DNA of 64,000 nucleotides, from positions 1 to 64,000 of the forward strand of contig NZ_BMTT01000019.1 in assembly GCF_014649815.1 (NCBI RefSeq). The letters are read 5' to 3'. This DNA is from Streptomyces mutabilis. GTDB taxonomy: Bacteria; Actinomycetota; Actinomycetes; Streptomycetales; Streptomycetaceae. The notes below the pieces were generated by a model. It was not told the origin of the DNA and searched no databases. It was given only the letters and a program-made list of their open reading frames with translations. Below are positions 45,471-53,607 of the stretch, in pieces. A program made the position numbers and the translations under genes. Positions within the stretch are counted from its first letter, which is position 1, and each line of letters opens with the position of its first letter.

Positions 45471-45488
45471 CGGGGCGGGTGCGGACAC
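45443..45488. other. Very strong 20-position hairpin beside the tRNA terminator
   Basis: GTGTCCGC and CCCGCCCCGGG pair with CCCGGGGCGGG and GCGGACAC across a 6-nt loop, with one G-T position between the two parts. It lies exactly where homology to Hsp70 ends. It may be a second terminator for tRNA-Pro or the end of a lost element. Confidence 0.6.
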
Positions 45489-45493
45489 AGCCG

Positions 45494-45527
45494 AGAGGCC
45501 GTACCGGTATGTTCCGGTACGGCCTCT
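45494..45527 (-). terminator. Terminator downstream of tRNA-Pro
   Basis: A 14-bp exact stem (AGAGGCCGTACCGG and complement) with a 6-nt loop, 17 bp beyond the 3' end of the tRNA gene. Confidence 0.85.
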
Positions 45528-45544
45528 GCCCAGTTGCTTCACGT

Positions 45545-45617
<73 letters not shown>

Positions 45618-45832
45618 TTGCGCGTCCACGCTTCCGTGTGATCGCGCTGGTCAAGCCTACCTCATCCCTCGGGACGGGCACGCCGCCCTACGCGGTCCCG
45701 GGTGGATCGGCGAAGGCAGGCCCTTCAGGGGACCGAGATGTCGTCCACCGGGTCCACCTGCGCGAACCGTGCCGATGATCACATCGCGAGACGGCGTTGC
45801 GTCGGGCCGTCCACCGGGCGTTACCTCGCACG

Positions 45833-46786
45833 GTGCGAACCGAACGACCCGAACACCTCAGCGACGACGGCGACCGCTCCGCGCGGCGCGCGGTGACCGT
45901 CTTCCCCGTCCTCGTCCTCCTGGCCGGCGCCCTCGGTCTGCTGTTCCCCGGCGGTTTCACCGGGTGGAGCGAGTCGGTGCCGTACCTGCTGGGTGTCGTG
46001 ATGTTCTGCATGGGCATCACCATGACCCCGGAGGACTTCCGCGGGGTCGCCAAGCGGCCCTGGGCGGTGGCCCTCGGCCTCGTCGCGCACTACGTCATCA
46101 TGCCGGGGCTCGGCTGGGCCGTCGCCCACGTGCTGGACCTCCCGCCGCAGCTCGCGGCCGGTGTCATCCTCGTCGGCTGCGCCCCCAGCGGCACGGCCTC
46201 CAACGTGGTGACGTACCTGGCGCGGGGCGACGTCGCCCTGTCGGTCTCCGTCGCCACCGTCTCGACGCTGGTCGCTCCTCTGGTCACTCCGCCGCTGACG
46301 CTGCTGCTGGCGGGTGAGTACCTGCCGGTGGACGCCGGTTCCATGGTCACCGACATCCTCAAGACGGTACTGCTGCCGGTTCTCGCGGGGCTGGCCGTGC
46401 GGCTGCTGGCGGGGCGTTACGTGGAGCGGGTGCTGCCGGTGTTGCCCTGGCTGTCCGCTATGACGATCTCGGTGATCGTGGCGGTGGTGGTGGCGGGCAG
46501 CGCCGACGCCATCAAGTCGGCCGCGGCGATGGTGTTCCTCGCGGTGGTGCTGCACAACGGCCTCGGGCTGGCGCTGGGTTACGGCGCGGGACGCCTCGGC
46601 CGTCTGGGCGAACCCGCGAGCCGCGCGATGGCCTTCGAGGTCGGCATGCAGAACTCCGGCCTCGCGGCTTCTTTGGCCACTGCCCATTTCAGCCCCCTGG
46701 CGGCCCTGCCGGCCGCGGTCTTCTCCGTCTGGCACAACGTCTCCGGCGCGGTGACGGCGGCGTGGCTGTCGCGCCGGGGGCGGTGA
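45833..46786 (+). CDS. Bile acid:sodium symporter (BASS) family transporter
   Basis: About 317 residues with nine to ten hydrophobic segments and the family motifs VGCAPSGTASNVVTYLARGDVALSV-type (residues about 115-140) and FEVGMQNSGLAASLA near 265. BASS proteins import organic anions with Na+; in bacteria the substrate is often a pantoate- or keto-acid-like compound. The start is unclear: GTG 45833 is used, but TTG 45797 and GTG 45893 are in frame. The gene is intact although its neighbours on both sides have decayed. Confidence 0.85.
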   Translation: MRTERPEHLSDDGDRSARRAVTVFPVLVLLAGALGLLFPGGFTGWSESVPYLLGVVMFCMGITMTPEDFRGVAKRPWAVALGLVAHYVIMPGLGWAVAHVLDLPPQLAAGVILVGCAPSGTASNVVTYLARGDVALSVSVATVSTLVAPLVTPPLTLLLAGEYLPVDAGSMVTDILKTVLLPVLAGLAVRLLAGRYVERVLPVLPWLSAMTISVIVAVVVAGSADAIKSAAAMVFLAVVLHNGLGLALGYGAGRLGRLGEPASRAMAFEVGMQNSGLAASLATAHFSPLAALPAAVFSVWHNVSGAVTAAWLSRRGR

Positions 46787-46969
46787 GGCGACCTGCGGTC
46801 GGCTGGGTGGGGCGGCTCGCCCGCCCGGCCCGGCTCGGCAGGCCGTCAGGTGGCTTCGCCCTCCCCGGAGCCGCGCCCGGTTGCCGCGTGGGGACTCCGG
46901 CGGGGCCGCCCCGGGCCACGACTCCGGCCGGCGCCGTCCGCGCGTGCGCCGCGAGGGTTCGCGGTGCCG

Positions 46970-47235
46970 GTCGGCCCAGGACGAAGCCGCCGGTGGCCTT
47001 CACGGTGCCTTGCACGCAGACGGCCCGGGACCAGGCGGCGAAGCCCTCTCGCGCGCAGCTCCTGGGTGTCGCGGATGCCCGCGAGGCGTACGCCCTGCTG
47101 GACGGGCCGGATCTCCGGACCGAGCAGGCCGGTGCGTCCCATGGCCTCGCCGACGGTGCCCACACCGTACCCGGCGAGCGCCTCTGCGTGCTCGGCGTCG
47201 GCCTCCGGCGGGTCGGTGACGATGACGCCGCTCAT
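46970..47235 (-). pseudogene. Remnant of an RraA-type aldolase (4-carboxy-4-hydroxy-2-oxoadipate aldolase-like)
   Basis: From ATG 47235 the frame reads MSGVIVTDPPEADAEHAEAL and LAGYGVGTVGEAMGRTG as in RraA/CHA aldolases up to GVRLAG. It then jumps, with a large internal deletion and frame change, to ARGFAAWSRAVCVQGTVKAT near 47055-46985, which belongs near the C-terminal third. The expected catalytic core (GD...R of the middle) is absent. The right edge of homology at about 46970 is approximate. The start overlaps the end of the preceding remnant (ATGA), so both once formed an operon. Confidence 0.7.
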
Positions 47236-47620
47236 GCCAGCTCCTTCGCGATCTGCGGGTACGGGCACATGAACGCCTCGGCCATGGTCCTGTGGGCCAG
47301 GCCCGGGTCGGGCCCGCGTTGCGCTTGAGCCGGACGCCCCGGCGGACGGCCAGGTCGATGGAGTAGTCCCACAGGTGCTGCTGGGTGGCGAGGTACTCCA
47401 TGGCCTTGCGCTTGGTCTCCCACACCTCGGTGGTGTCGAGCAGGTCTCGGGCCTGCAGCCGCCATCTCGGGCTGGTGCGGCTCGAAGCAGAAGACGGGCG
47501 GGGCGCCGATGATCTCGCCCTCCGCCGGGCAGCCGATGGCCTGGGCGAGGACACGGGCTTCCAGGGCCAAGCGGTCGGCGGCCGGATGGTCGCCGTTGCC
47601 GTTCGAGCTTGCGAGCCTCG
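47232..47620 (-). pseudogene. C-terminal remnant of a PIG-L/LmbE-type hydratase (4-oxalomesaconate hydratase-like)
   Basis: Three frame segments in series recover the C-terminal part of a PIG-L family protein: NGDHPAADRLALEARVLAQ then GAPPVFCFEPHQPEM, next LLDTTEVWETKRKAMEYLA and QQHLWDYSIDLAVRRG, then TMAEAFMCPYPQIAKELA. Two frameshifts are needed and the N-terminal two thirds with the metal site are missing. Together with the RraA remnant this suggests a lost gallate/protocatechuate 4,5-cleavage pathway. The pathway link is inference. Confidence 0.7.
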
Positions 47621-47655
47621 ACCCGGACGACGTGGGCCGGTCCCGGGCTTTGTCC

Positions 47656-47671
47656 TGTCAAAAGGTTGACA
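47656..47671. promoter_or_regulatory. Inositol-regulon operator candidate, TGTCAA-N4-TTGACA
   Basis: An exact inverted repeat with a 4-nt centre (AAGG), 65 bp before the first gene of the Gfo/Idh operon. The same half-sites occur in the divergent iol promoter region at 56789-56852. The GntR protein encoded at 61639 is the likely binder. Confidence 0.55.
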
Positions 47672-47735
47672 TGATGCCGACGCTCCGCAGAGGGTGGGCG
47701 GGACAGAGCAGGGACCGGTCCGAAGAGGGGCTCTC

Positions 47736-48899
47736 ATGGTGGACGCACTCGGTGTCGCCGTCGTCGGTTTCGGCTGGATGGGCCGGGTGCACACCCAGGC
47801 GTACGCCCGGGTCCGCCACCACTATCCGCAGCTCGCCCTCCGTCCCGAGCTGGTGACGGTCGCCGAGGAGGTGCCCGGGCGGGCCGAGGAGGCCGCCGCT
47901 CGGTTCGGCTTCGCCTCGACGACCCGCGACTGGCGGGACGTGGCCGCGGATCCCCGGGTCCGCGCGGTCAGCATCACCGCCCCGAACTTCCTGCACCGTG
48001 AGATCGCTGTCGCGATGGCCGAGGCGGGCAAGCACATCTGGATCGAGAAGCCGGTCGGCCTGTCCCTCGACGACGCCCGGGCCGTGGCCGACGCCGTCGC
48101 CAAGGCCGGCGTGCAGGGCTCGGTCGGTTTCAACTACCGCAACGCGCCCGCCGTCGAGGCCGCCCGCGAACTGATCGCCGCCGGGGAGATCGGCACCGTC
48201 ACCCATGTCCGCATCCGCCTCTTCAGCGACTACGCCGCCCACCCCGAATCCGCACTGACGTGGCGCTACGAGCGCGAGCGCGGCGGCAGCGGGGTCCTCG
48301 GCGACCTGGCCTCGCACGGCGCGGACCTGGCCCGGTTCCTGCTCGGCGACATCGCGTCCCTGACCGCCGACACGGCGATCTTCCTGCCGGAGCGGGCCCG
48401 CCCGACCGCGGCCACCGCCGGTCATGCGCGGGCCTCGGGCGGTGAGTCGGGCCCGGTCGAGAACGAGGACTACGTCAGCTGCCTGCTGCGCTTCGCCTCC
48501 GGCGCCCGAGGCGTCCTGGAGGCGTGCCGGGTCTCGGTCGGCGAGCAGAACAACTACGGCTTCGAGGTGCACGGCACCACCGGCGCGGTGTTCTGGGACT
48601 TCCGCCGCATGAACGAGCTGGGCGTCAGCCGCGGCTCGGCCTACCAGGACCAGCCCGTCAGCACGGTCTACGTCGGCCCCGCGCACGGCGAGTTCGGCGC
48701 CTTCCAGCCGGGGGCCGCCAACGCCATGGGCTACGACGACCTCAAGGTGGTGGAGGCCCACCGATTCCTGCGCTCGATCGCCGAGGCGACCCCGTACGGC
48801 GCCACCCTCCCGGACGCCGTGCACAGCGCGGCCGTGCTGGACGCGGTGGCGCGGTCGGCGGCGCGCGGCGCCTGGGCGGAGGTACGCCCCGAGGAGTGA
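47736..48899 (+). CDS. Gfo/Idh/MocA-family oxidoreductase
   Basis: A 387-residue NAD(P)-dependent dehydrogenase with the Rossmann opening GVAVVGFGWMGRVHTQ, IWIEKPVG near residue 100 and a C-terminal beta domain. In an inositol region such proteins oxidise myo-, scyllo- or chiro-inositol or related cyclitols to the keto form; the particular substrate is not evident. ATG 47736 has GAGGGG 5 nt upstream. It is the first of four genes read rightward and is followed by the PhyH-like dioxygenase gene. Confidence 0.9.
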   Translation: MVDALGVAVVGFGWMGRVHTQAYARVRHHYPQLALRPELVTVAEEVPGRAEEAAARFGFASTTRDWRDVAADPRVRAVSITAPNFLHREIAVAMAEAGKHIWIEKPVGLSLDDARAVADAVAKAGVQGSVGFNYRNAPAVEAARELIAAGEIGTVTHVRIRLFSDYAAHPESALTWRYERERGGSGVLGDLASHGADLARFLLGDIASLTADTAIFLPERARPTAATAGHARASGGESGPVENEDYVSCLLRFASGARGVLEACRVSVGEQNNYGFEVHGTTGAVFWDFRRMNELGVSRGSAYQDQPVSTVYVGPAHGEFGAFQPGAANAMGYDDLKVVEAHRFLRSIAEATPYGATLPDAVHSAAVLDAVARSAARGAWAEVRPEE

Positions 48900-49006
48900 C
48901 CGTGGCAGGCCCGGCGGGACGCTGTCGGACCGCCCTCCCCTGCTCTCACTGCCCCGCCGGTCGGCACCGCCCCGCTCCTCCCCGCCCCGTCACCGAAGGG
49001 ACGACG

Positions 49007-50170
49007 ATGTCCTCCGCTCCCCGCGATTCCTCCAGTGCCCACCTCTCCGAACGGGTCTGCGACCTCGACGCCTTCCGCGCGCTCGTCGAGCGGCCGACCG
49101 ACCCCGACTGCCATCCACGGGCCGCCTCCGTGGGACAGAACGTCCCCGTGTACGACGCAGGCGGGCTGCGCGACGATCCGGGGACGGCGGCCGAACTCGT
49201 CCACGCCCTCGCCGACGGCCCCGGCATCGTCGTCCTCAAGGGCGCCTTCCCCGACCCGGCGGTCGTCGACCGGGCCACCGCCGTGTTCGACGCGCTGATC
49301 GCCGAGCAGCGCGCCTCGGGCGCCACCGCCGGTGACCACTTCGCCGCACCCGGAGCCAACGACCGGGTGTGGAACGCGCTGGAGAAGACCGCCCGGCACG
49401 ACCCCGAGGCGTTCGCCGACTACTACGCCAACGGCGCCCTCGCCCTGGTCGCCCGGGCCTGGCTCGGCCCCGGCTACCAGGTCACCTCCCAGATCAACGT
49501 GGTCAACCCGGGCGGCGCGGCCCAGGCCGCGCACCGCGACTACCATCTCGGCTTCCTCTCGAACGAGGCCGCGGCGGCCTACCCGGCGCACGTGCACCGC
49601 CTCTCCCCCGTGCTCACACTCCAGGGCGCGGTCGCGCACTGCGACATGCCCGTGGAGTCGGGCCCCACGATGTACCTGCCGTACTCCCAGAAGTACGAAC
49701 CGGGCTACCTGGCCTGGCGGCTCCCGGAGTTCCGGGCCTACTTCGACACCCACCACGTGCAGCTTCCCCTGACCAAGGGCGACGCGGTCTTCTTCAACCC
49801 GGCCCTGTTCCACGCGGCGGGCACCAACCGCTCGTCCGGCATCCGCCGCATGGCCAACCTGCTGCAGATCTCCTCCGCTTTCGGCCGCGCGATGGAGACC
49901 GTGGACCGGGAGGCGGTGGCGAACGCCGTCTTCCCCGTGCTGCTGAAGCGCAAGGCCGAGGGCGTGGAAGGGCGGTGGGTGGAGAACGTGATCGCCGCGA
50001 GCGCCGAGGGCTACCCCTTCCCCACCAACCTCGATCGCGATCCGCCCGTGGACGGTCTGGCCCCGCCGTCCCAGGCGGACGTCGTGCGGCGGGCGCTGCG
50101 CGAGGAGTGGACGCCGGACGTGCTCCAGGCCCAGTTGCGGGCCGGCGTCGGACGCCGGGAGACACGATGA
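49007..50170 (+). CDS. PhyH-family Fe(II)/2-oxoglutarate-type dioxygenase
   Basis: A 387-residue phytanoyl-CoA-dioxygenase-like protein. The iron ligands are visible as HRD in AAHRDYHLGF (HxD) and the distal His in PALFHAAGTNRSSGIRRM, the Arg there being the usual 2-oxoglutarate contact. It hydroxylates or oxidises a small organic molecule; its place among inositol genes suggests a substituted cyclitol. It begins at ATG 49007 (GAAGGGA upstream) and overlaps the SDR gene start by 4 nt, so it is coupled to it. Not part of the textbook inositol pathway. Confidence 0.88.
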   Translation: MSSAPRDSSSAHLSERVCDLDAFRALVERPTDPDCHPRAASVGQNVPVYDAGGLRDDPGTAAELVHALADGPGIVVLKGAFPDPAVVDRATAVFDALIAEQRASGATAGDHFAAPGANDRVWNALEKTARHDPEAFADYYANGALALVARAWLGPGYQVTSQINVVNPGGAAQAAHRDYHLGFLSNEAAAAYPAHVHRLSPVLTLQGAVAHCDMPVESGPTMYLPYSQKYEPGYLAWRLPEFRAYFDTHHVQLPLTKGDAVFFNPALFHAAGTNRSSGIRRMANLLQISSAFGRAMETVDREAVANAVFPVLLKRKAEGVEGRWVENVIAASAEGYPFPTNLDRDPPVDGLAPPSQADVVRRALREEWTPDVLQAQLRAGVGRRETR

Positions 50171-50943
50171 CACTGCTCGACGACAAGGTCGTCCTCGTCA
50201 ACGGCGGCAGCCAGGGGGTCGGCGCGGCGATCGCACGGGCCGCCGTGCGGGAGGGCGCGACGGTGGCCGTCACGGGACGGCGCCCGGAACCCGGCGAGGC
50301 ACTGGTGGCCCAGTTGACGGCGGCGGACGGCAAGGCGATGTTCGTACGGGCCGACCTGGCGGACGCGGGGCAGGCCAAGGCCTCCGTGGGCCGGGTGGTG
50401 GAGGCGTACGGCCGCGTCGACTGCCTCGTCAACTCGGCGGGGCTGACCTCTCGGGGGACGCTGCTGGACACCACACCCGAGCTGTTCGACCAGCACATCG
50501 CGATCAACCTCAGAGCGCCGTTCTTCGCCATGCAGGCGGCGGTCGCGGACATGGTGGGCCGGGGCGCGCCCGGCACCGTCGTCAACGTCATCACGTCGTC
50601 GGCGCACGGCGGTCAGCCGTTCCTGGCGCCGTACGTCGCCGCCAAGGCCGGTCTGGTGGGCCTGACCAGGAACGCCGCGCACGCCCACCGCTTCGACCGG
50701 GTGCGGATCAACGGCCTGAACATCGGCTGGACGGCGACCGAGGGCGAGGACGCGACCCAGCGGGCCTTCCACGGCGCCGGGGACGACTGGCGCGAGCGGG
50801 CCGCCGCCCGACTGCCGATGGGGAAGCTGGGGCAGCCGGACGAGATCGCCGACTTCGTGGTCCTGCTGCTGTCGGACCGGTCCGGGGTGGTCACGGGCTC
50901 GGTGATCGACTGGGACCAGAACGTCCTGGGCGGCCTGGACTGA
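50167..50943 (+). CDS. Short-chain dehydrogenase/reductase
   Basis: A 258-residue classical SDR: the cofactor motif NGGSQGVGAAIA, NSAG at about residue 86, the catalytic Ser in ITSS, and YVAAK with the active Tyr and Lys. It ends with the usual GQPDEIADFVVLLLSD and VTGSVIDWDQ. Its substrate is likely the product of the dioxygenase or a cyclitol. The start overlaps the previous stop (ATGA). Confidence 0.92.
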   Translation: MTLLDDKVVLVNGGSQGVGAAIARAAVREGATVAVTGRRPEPGEALVAQLTAADGKAMFVRADLADAGQAKASVGRVVEAYGRVDCLVNSAGLTSRGTLLDTTPELFDQHIAINLRAPFFAMQAAVADMVGRGAPGTVVNVITSSAHGGQPFLAPYVAAKAGLVGLTRNAAHAHRFDRVRINGLNIGWTATEGEDATQRAFHGAGDDWRERAAARLPMGKLGQPDEIADFVVLLLSDRSGVVTGSVIDWDQNVLGGLD

Positions 50944-50974
50944 GGACGGACGACCGGCAACGGCACCGCGGGCC

Positions 50975-51080
50975 GGGCGCGCACGGCAGCCACTCACCAC
51001 CTGCCCGGCACGCACGGCAGGCACGCACCGCATACCCGGCACGTCCACCACGCACGGCGGGCCTGACACGGCAACCACGC
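50975..51080. repeat. Short degenerate tandem repeats of about 30 bp
   Basis: The 156-bp gap between the SDR and Gfo/Idh genes contains CCGGCACGCACGGCA-like words at 50975, 51005, 51036 and 51068 (spacing 30-32 bp), each followed by CAC-rich sequence. No ORF or hairpin stands out. Confidence 0.5.
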
Positions 51081-51099
51081 ACAAGGAGCAACGAGAACC

Positions 51100-52104
51100 A
51101 TGCGCATCGGAATCCTGGGCCTCGGCCGCATCGGCGTCTTCCACGCCGAGACCCTCGCCTCACTGGACGCCGTCGACTCGCTCGTCGTCGCCGACCCGTT
51201 CGCCAACGCCGCGAGGTCGGCCGCCGAGCGGTTCGGCGCCGAGATCGCGGACTCCCCCGAGGCGGTGCTGGCCGCCGGGGTGGACGGTGTGGTGGTCGCG
51301 GCGGCGACCGACGCCCACCCGAGCCTGATCCTGGCCGCCGTCGAGGCCGGCGTGCCCGTCTTCTGCGAGAAGCCCGTCGCCCGCACCATGGCGGAGGGCG
51401 TCGAGGTGCTCAAGGCGATCGCAGGTAGTGACGTGCCGGTGCAGATCGGCTTCAACCGCCGCTTCGACGCCGCCTTCGTCGCGGCGCGGGCGGCCGTGCG
51501 GCGGGGCGAGCTGGGCAAGCTGCACACCGTGCGGTCGACCACCCTCGACCCGGCGCCGCCGCCGGCCGCGTACATCGCCGCCTCCGGCGGCATCTTCCGC
51601 GACTGCTCGGTGCACGACTTCGACGTGATCCGCTGGGTGACGGGCCGCGAGGTGAGCGAGGTGTACGCCGTCGGCGGCAACCGGGGGGCCGACTTCATCC
51701 GGGAGGCGGGCGACGCGGACACCACCGGCGCGATCCTCACCCTGGACGACGGCACGATCGCCGTGGTCTCCAACAGCCGTCACAACGCGCGCGGTTACGA
51801 CGTCCGCATGGAGATCCACGGCTTCGCGGACTCCATCGCCGTCGGCCTGGAGGACAAGCTGCCGCTGCGCTCGGTCGAGCCCGGCGCCACCTTCCCGGCC
51901 GGCACCCCGCACGACTTCTTCATGGACCGCTTCACCACCGCCTACCGCACCGAACTGACCGCGTTCACCGAGGTCGTAGCGGGTGCCCGCCCCTCCCCCT
52001 GCACGATCGAGGACGCGCTGGAGGCAGGCTGGATCGCCGAGGCGTGCACGCTGTCGCTGCGAGAGCACCGTCCCGTGACGGTCGCGGAGGTGCGGCGGGG
52101 CTGA
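51100..52104 (+). CDS. iolG: Inositol 2-dehydrogenase-like Gfo/Idh/MocA protein
   Basis: A 334-residue dehydrogenase, the usual length for IolG: it begins MRIGILGLGRIGVFHAETL, has VPVFCEKPVA near residue 88, IGFNRRFD, and the active-site SVHDFDVIRW (Asp and His). It oxidises myo-inositol to 2-keto-myo-inositol with NAD+. AAGGAG lies 8 nt ahead of ATG 51100. Last gene of the operon; it converges on the VOC-protein gene. Confidence 0.88.
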   Translation: MRIGILGLGRIGVFHAETLASLDAVDSLVVADPFANAARSAAERFGAEIADSPEAVLAAGVDGVVVAAATDAHPSLILAAVEAGVPVFCEKPVARTMAEGVEVLKAIAGSDVPVQIGFNRRFDAAFVAARAAVRRGELGKLHTVRSTTLDPAPPPAAYIAASGGIFRDCSVHDFDVIRWVTGREVSEVYAVGGNRGADFIREAGDADTTGAILTLDDGTIAVVSNSRHNARGYDVRMEIHGFADSIAVGLEDKLPLRSVEPGATFPAGTPHDFFMDRFTTAYRTELTAFTEVVAGARPSPCTIEDALEAGWIAEACTLSLREHRPVTVAEVRRG

Positions 52105-52143
52105 AGCGGACCGGGATGCCCGGCGGGCCGGTGGACCGAGCGG

Positions 52144-52557
52144 TCAGCCCGCCGGCTCGCTGATGTCCACCATCCAGGGGACGCCGAACCGGTCCGTGCA
52201 CATGCCGAAGACGTCTCCCCACATCTGCTTCTCCAGCGGAACGGCGACGGAGCCGCCCGCGGACAGCTTCTCCCAGTAGCCTCGCAGCTCCGCCTCGTCG
52301 TCGCCGCTGAGGCTCACCGCGAAGTTGGTGCCCGGGGTGTACTCCATGCCGGGCGGGGTGTCGGCGCCCATGAGGGTGAAGCCGCTCGGCGTCTCCAGCA
52401 TGCCGTGCATGATCTTGTCGGCCTCCGGGGCATCGGCGTCGCCGAAGGCTCCGAAGGTGTTGAGCGCGAGCGTTCCGCCGAATACCCGCTCGTAGAACTC
52501 CATCGCCTGGCGGGCGTCGCCGTCGAAACTGAGATACGGGTTGAGGCGCGAGACCAT
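52144..52557 (-). CDS. VOC-family protein (PhnB/glyoxalase-like)
   Basis: A 137-residue protein of the PhnB-like glyoxalase/bleomycin-resistance fold: LNPYLSFDGDARQAMEFYERVFGG at the start and WGDVFGMCTDRFGVPWMVD at the end. Members bind metals or small ligands; function here unknown. Single gene between the two inositol operons. Confidence 0.9.
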   Translation of the reverse strand: MVSRLNPYLSFDGDARQAMEFYERVFGGTLALNTFGAFGDADAPEADKIMHGMLETPSGFTLMGADTPPGMEYTPGTNFAVSLSGDDEAELRGYWEKLSAGGSVAVPLEKQMWGDVFGMCTDRFGVPWMVDISEPAG

Positions 52558-52703
52558 GTCAACCTCCCCGGACGGGATGAACGGTGTGCCTTGCACGCTA
52601 GCGCGCGGCACTGGGAACGGCTCGCCGAGCGGGGACGCACGCGAACGACCCGGCCCCGCGGCTCGTGGCGGGAGGGCCGGGCCGGGTGGCCGCGTATGCG
52701 CCC

Positions 52704-53606
52704 TCAGGCCCCGCAGGAGCGCAGGAACCTGCGCGTGCGGACGGCGATGGGCAACGGCTTGTCGGGCTCGCAGGGGTACATGTCCTGCTCGACGATGGCG
52801 AAGAGGTCGACGTCGAGCCTCTGGGCCGCGGTGAGCACCGGGCCCAGCTCGGGCACTCCGGCGGGCGGCTCGCACATCACCCCGCGCTGCACGGCCGACC
52901 CGAACGGGACGCCGTTCGCGCGCACGTCCGCGAGGATCTCCGGGTCGACCTGCTTGAGGTGGAGGTAGCCGATGCGCTCGCCGTAGGTCTCGATCAGCTT
53001 GACGCTGTCGCCGCCGCAGTAGGCGTAGTGGCCGGTGTCCAGGCAGAGGCTCACCAGGTCGGAGTCGGTGGCGTCGAGGAAGCGCTCGACGTGCTCCTCG
53101 GTGTCGATGTGGGTGTCGGCGTGCGGGTGGACGACGATGTCCAGGCCGTAGGTCTCCTTCACCTCGTGGCCGAGGCGTTCCATGCCCTTGGTCAGGTGCG
53201 CCCACTGCTCGCCGGTCAGCTCCGGCGGCTCCAGGATCTCGGCGGTCTTGTCGTCGCGCCAGAAGGACGGGATGACCACGAGGTGCTTCGCGTCCATCGC
53301 CTGCGTCAGGGCGGCGACGCGGCTGACCTGCTCCCAGGTGCCGTCCCATTCGGAGGGGCCGCGGTGCAGCCCGCAGAAGATGGTGCCCGCCGAGACCTTG
53401 AGTCCGCGCCGGATCACCTCGTCGGTGAGGCGGGCCGGGTCGGTGGGGAGGTAGCCGTAGGGGCCGAGTTCGATCCACTCGTAGCCGGCCTCGGTGACCT
53501 CGTCCAGGAACCGTCCCCAGGGGACCTGTTTCGGGTCGTCGGGGAACCAGACGCCCCAGGAGTCGGGAGCCGAGCCGACGCGGATGCGGTCCAGGGCAGC
53601 GGGCAT
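52704..53606 (-). CDS. Sugar phosphate isomerase/epimerase-type protein, probable inosose dehydratase (IolE-like)
   Basis: A 300-residue TIM barrel (AP endonuclease 2 family) with the metal-ligand strands WIELGPYGYLP, DIVVHPHADTH, LCLDTGHYAYCGGD and YLHLKQVD. IolE-type enzymes dehydrate 2-keto-myo-inositol to the diketo form; the first residues RVGSAPDSWGVWFPDDP fit that group. It is the last gene of the leftward ABC operon, 1 bp after the ATPase gene. Sugar epimerase is the main alternative. Confidence 0.87.
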   Translation of the reverse strand: MPAALDRIRVGSAPDSWGVWFPDDPKQVPWGRFLDEVTEAGYEWIELGPYGYLPTDPARLTDEVIRRGLKVSAGTIFCGLHRGPSEWDGTWEQVSRVAALTQAMDAKHLVVIPSFWRDDKTAEILEPPELTGEQWAHLTKGMERLGHEVKETYGLDIVVHPHADTHIDTEEHVERFLDATDSDLVSLCLDTGHYAYCGGDSVKLIETYGERIGYLHLKQVDPEILADVRANGVPFGSAVQRGVMCEPPAGVPELGPVLTAAQRLDVDLFAIVEQDMYPCEPDKPLPIAVRTRRFLRSCGA

Positions 53607-53607
53607 G

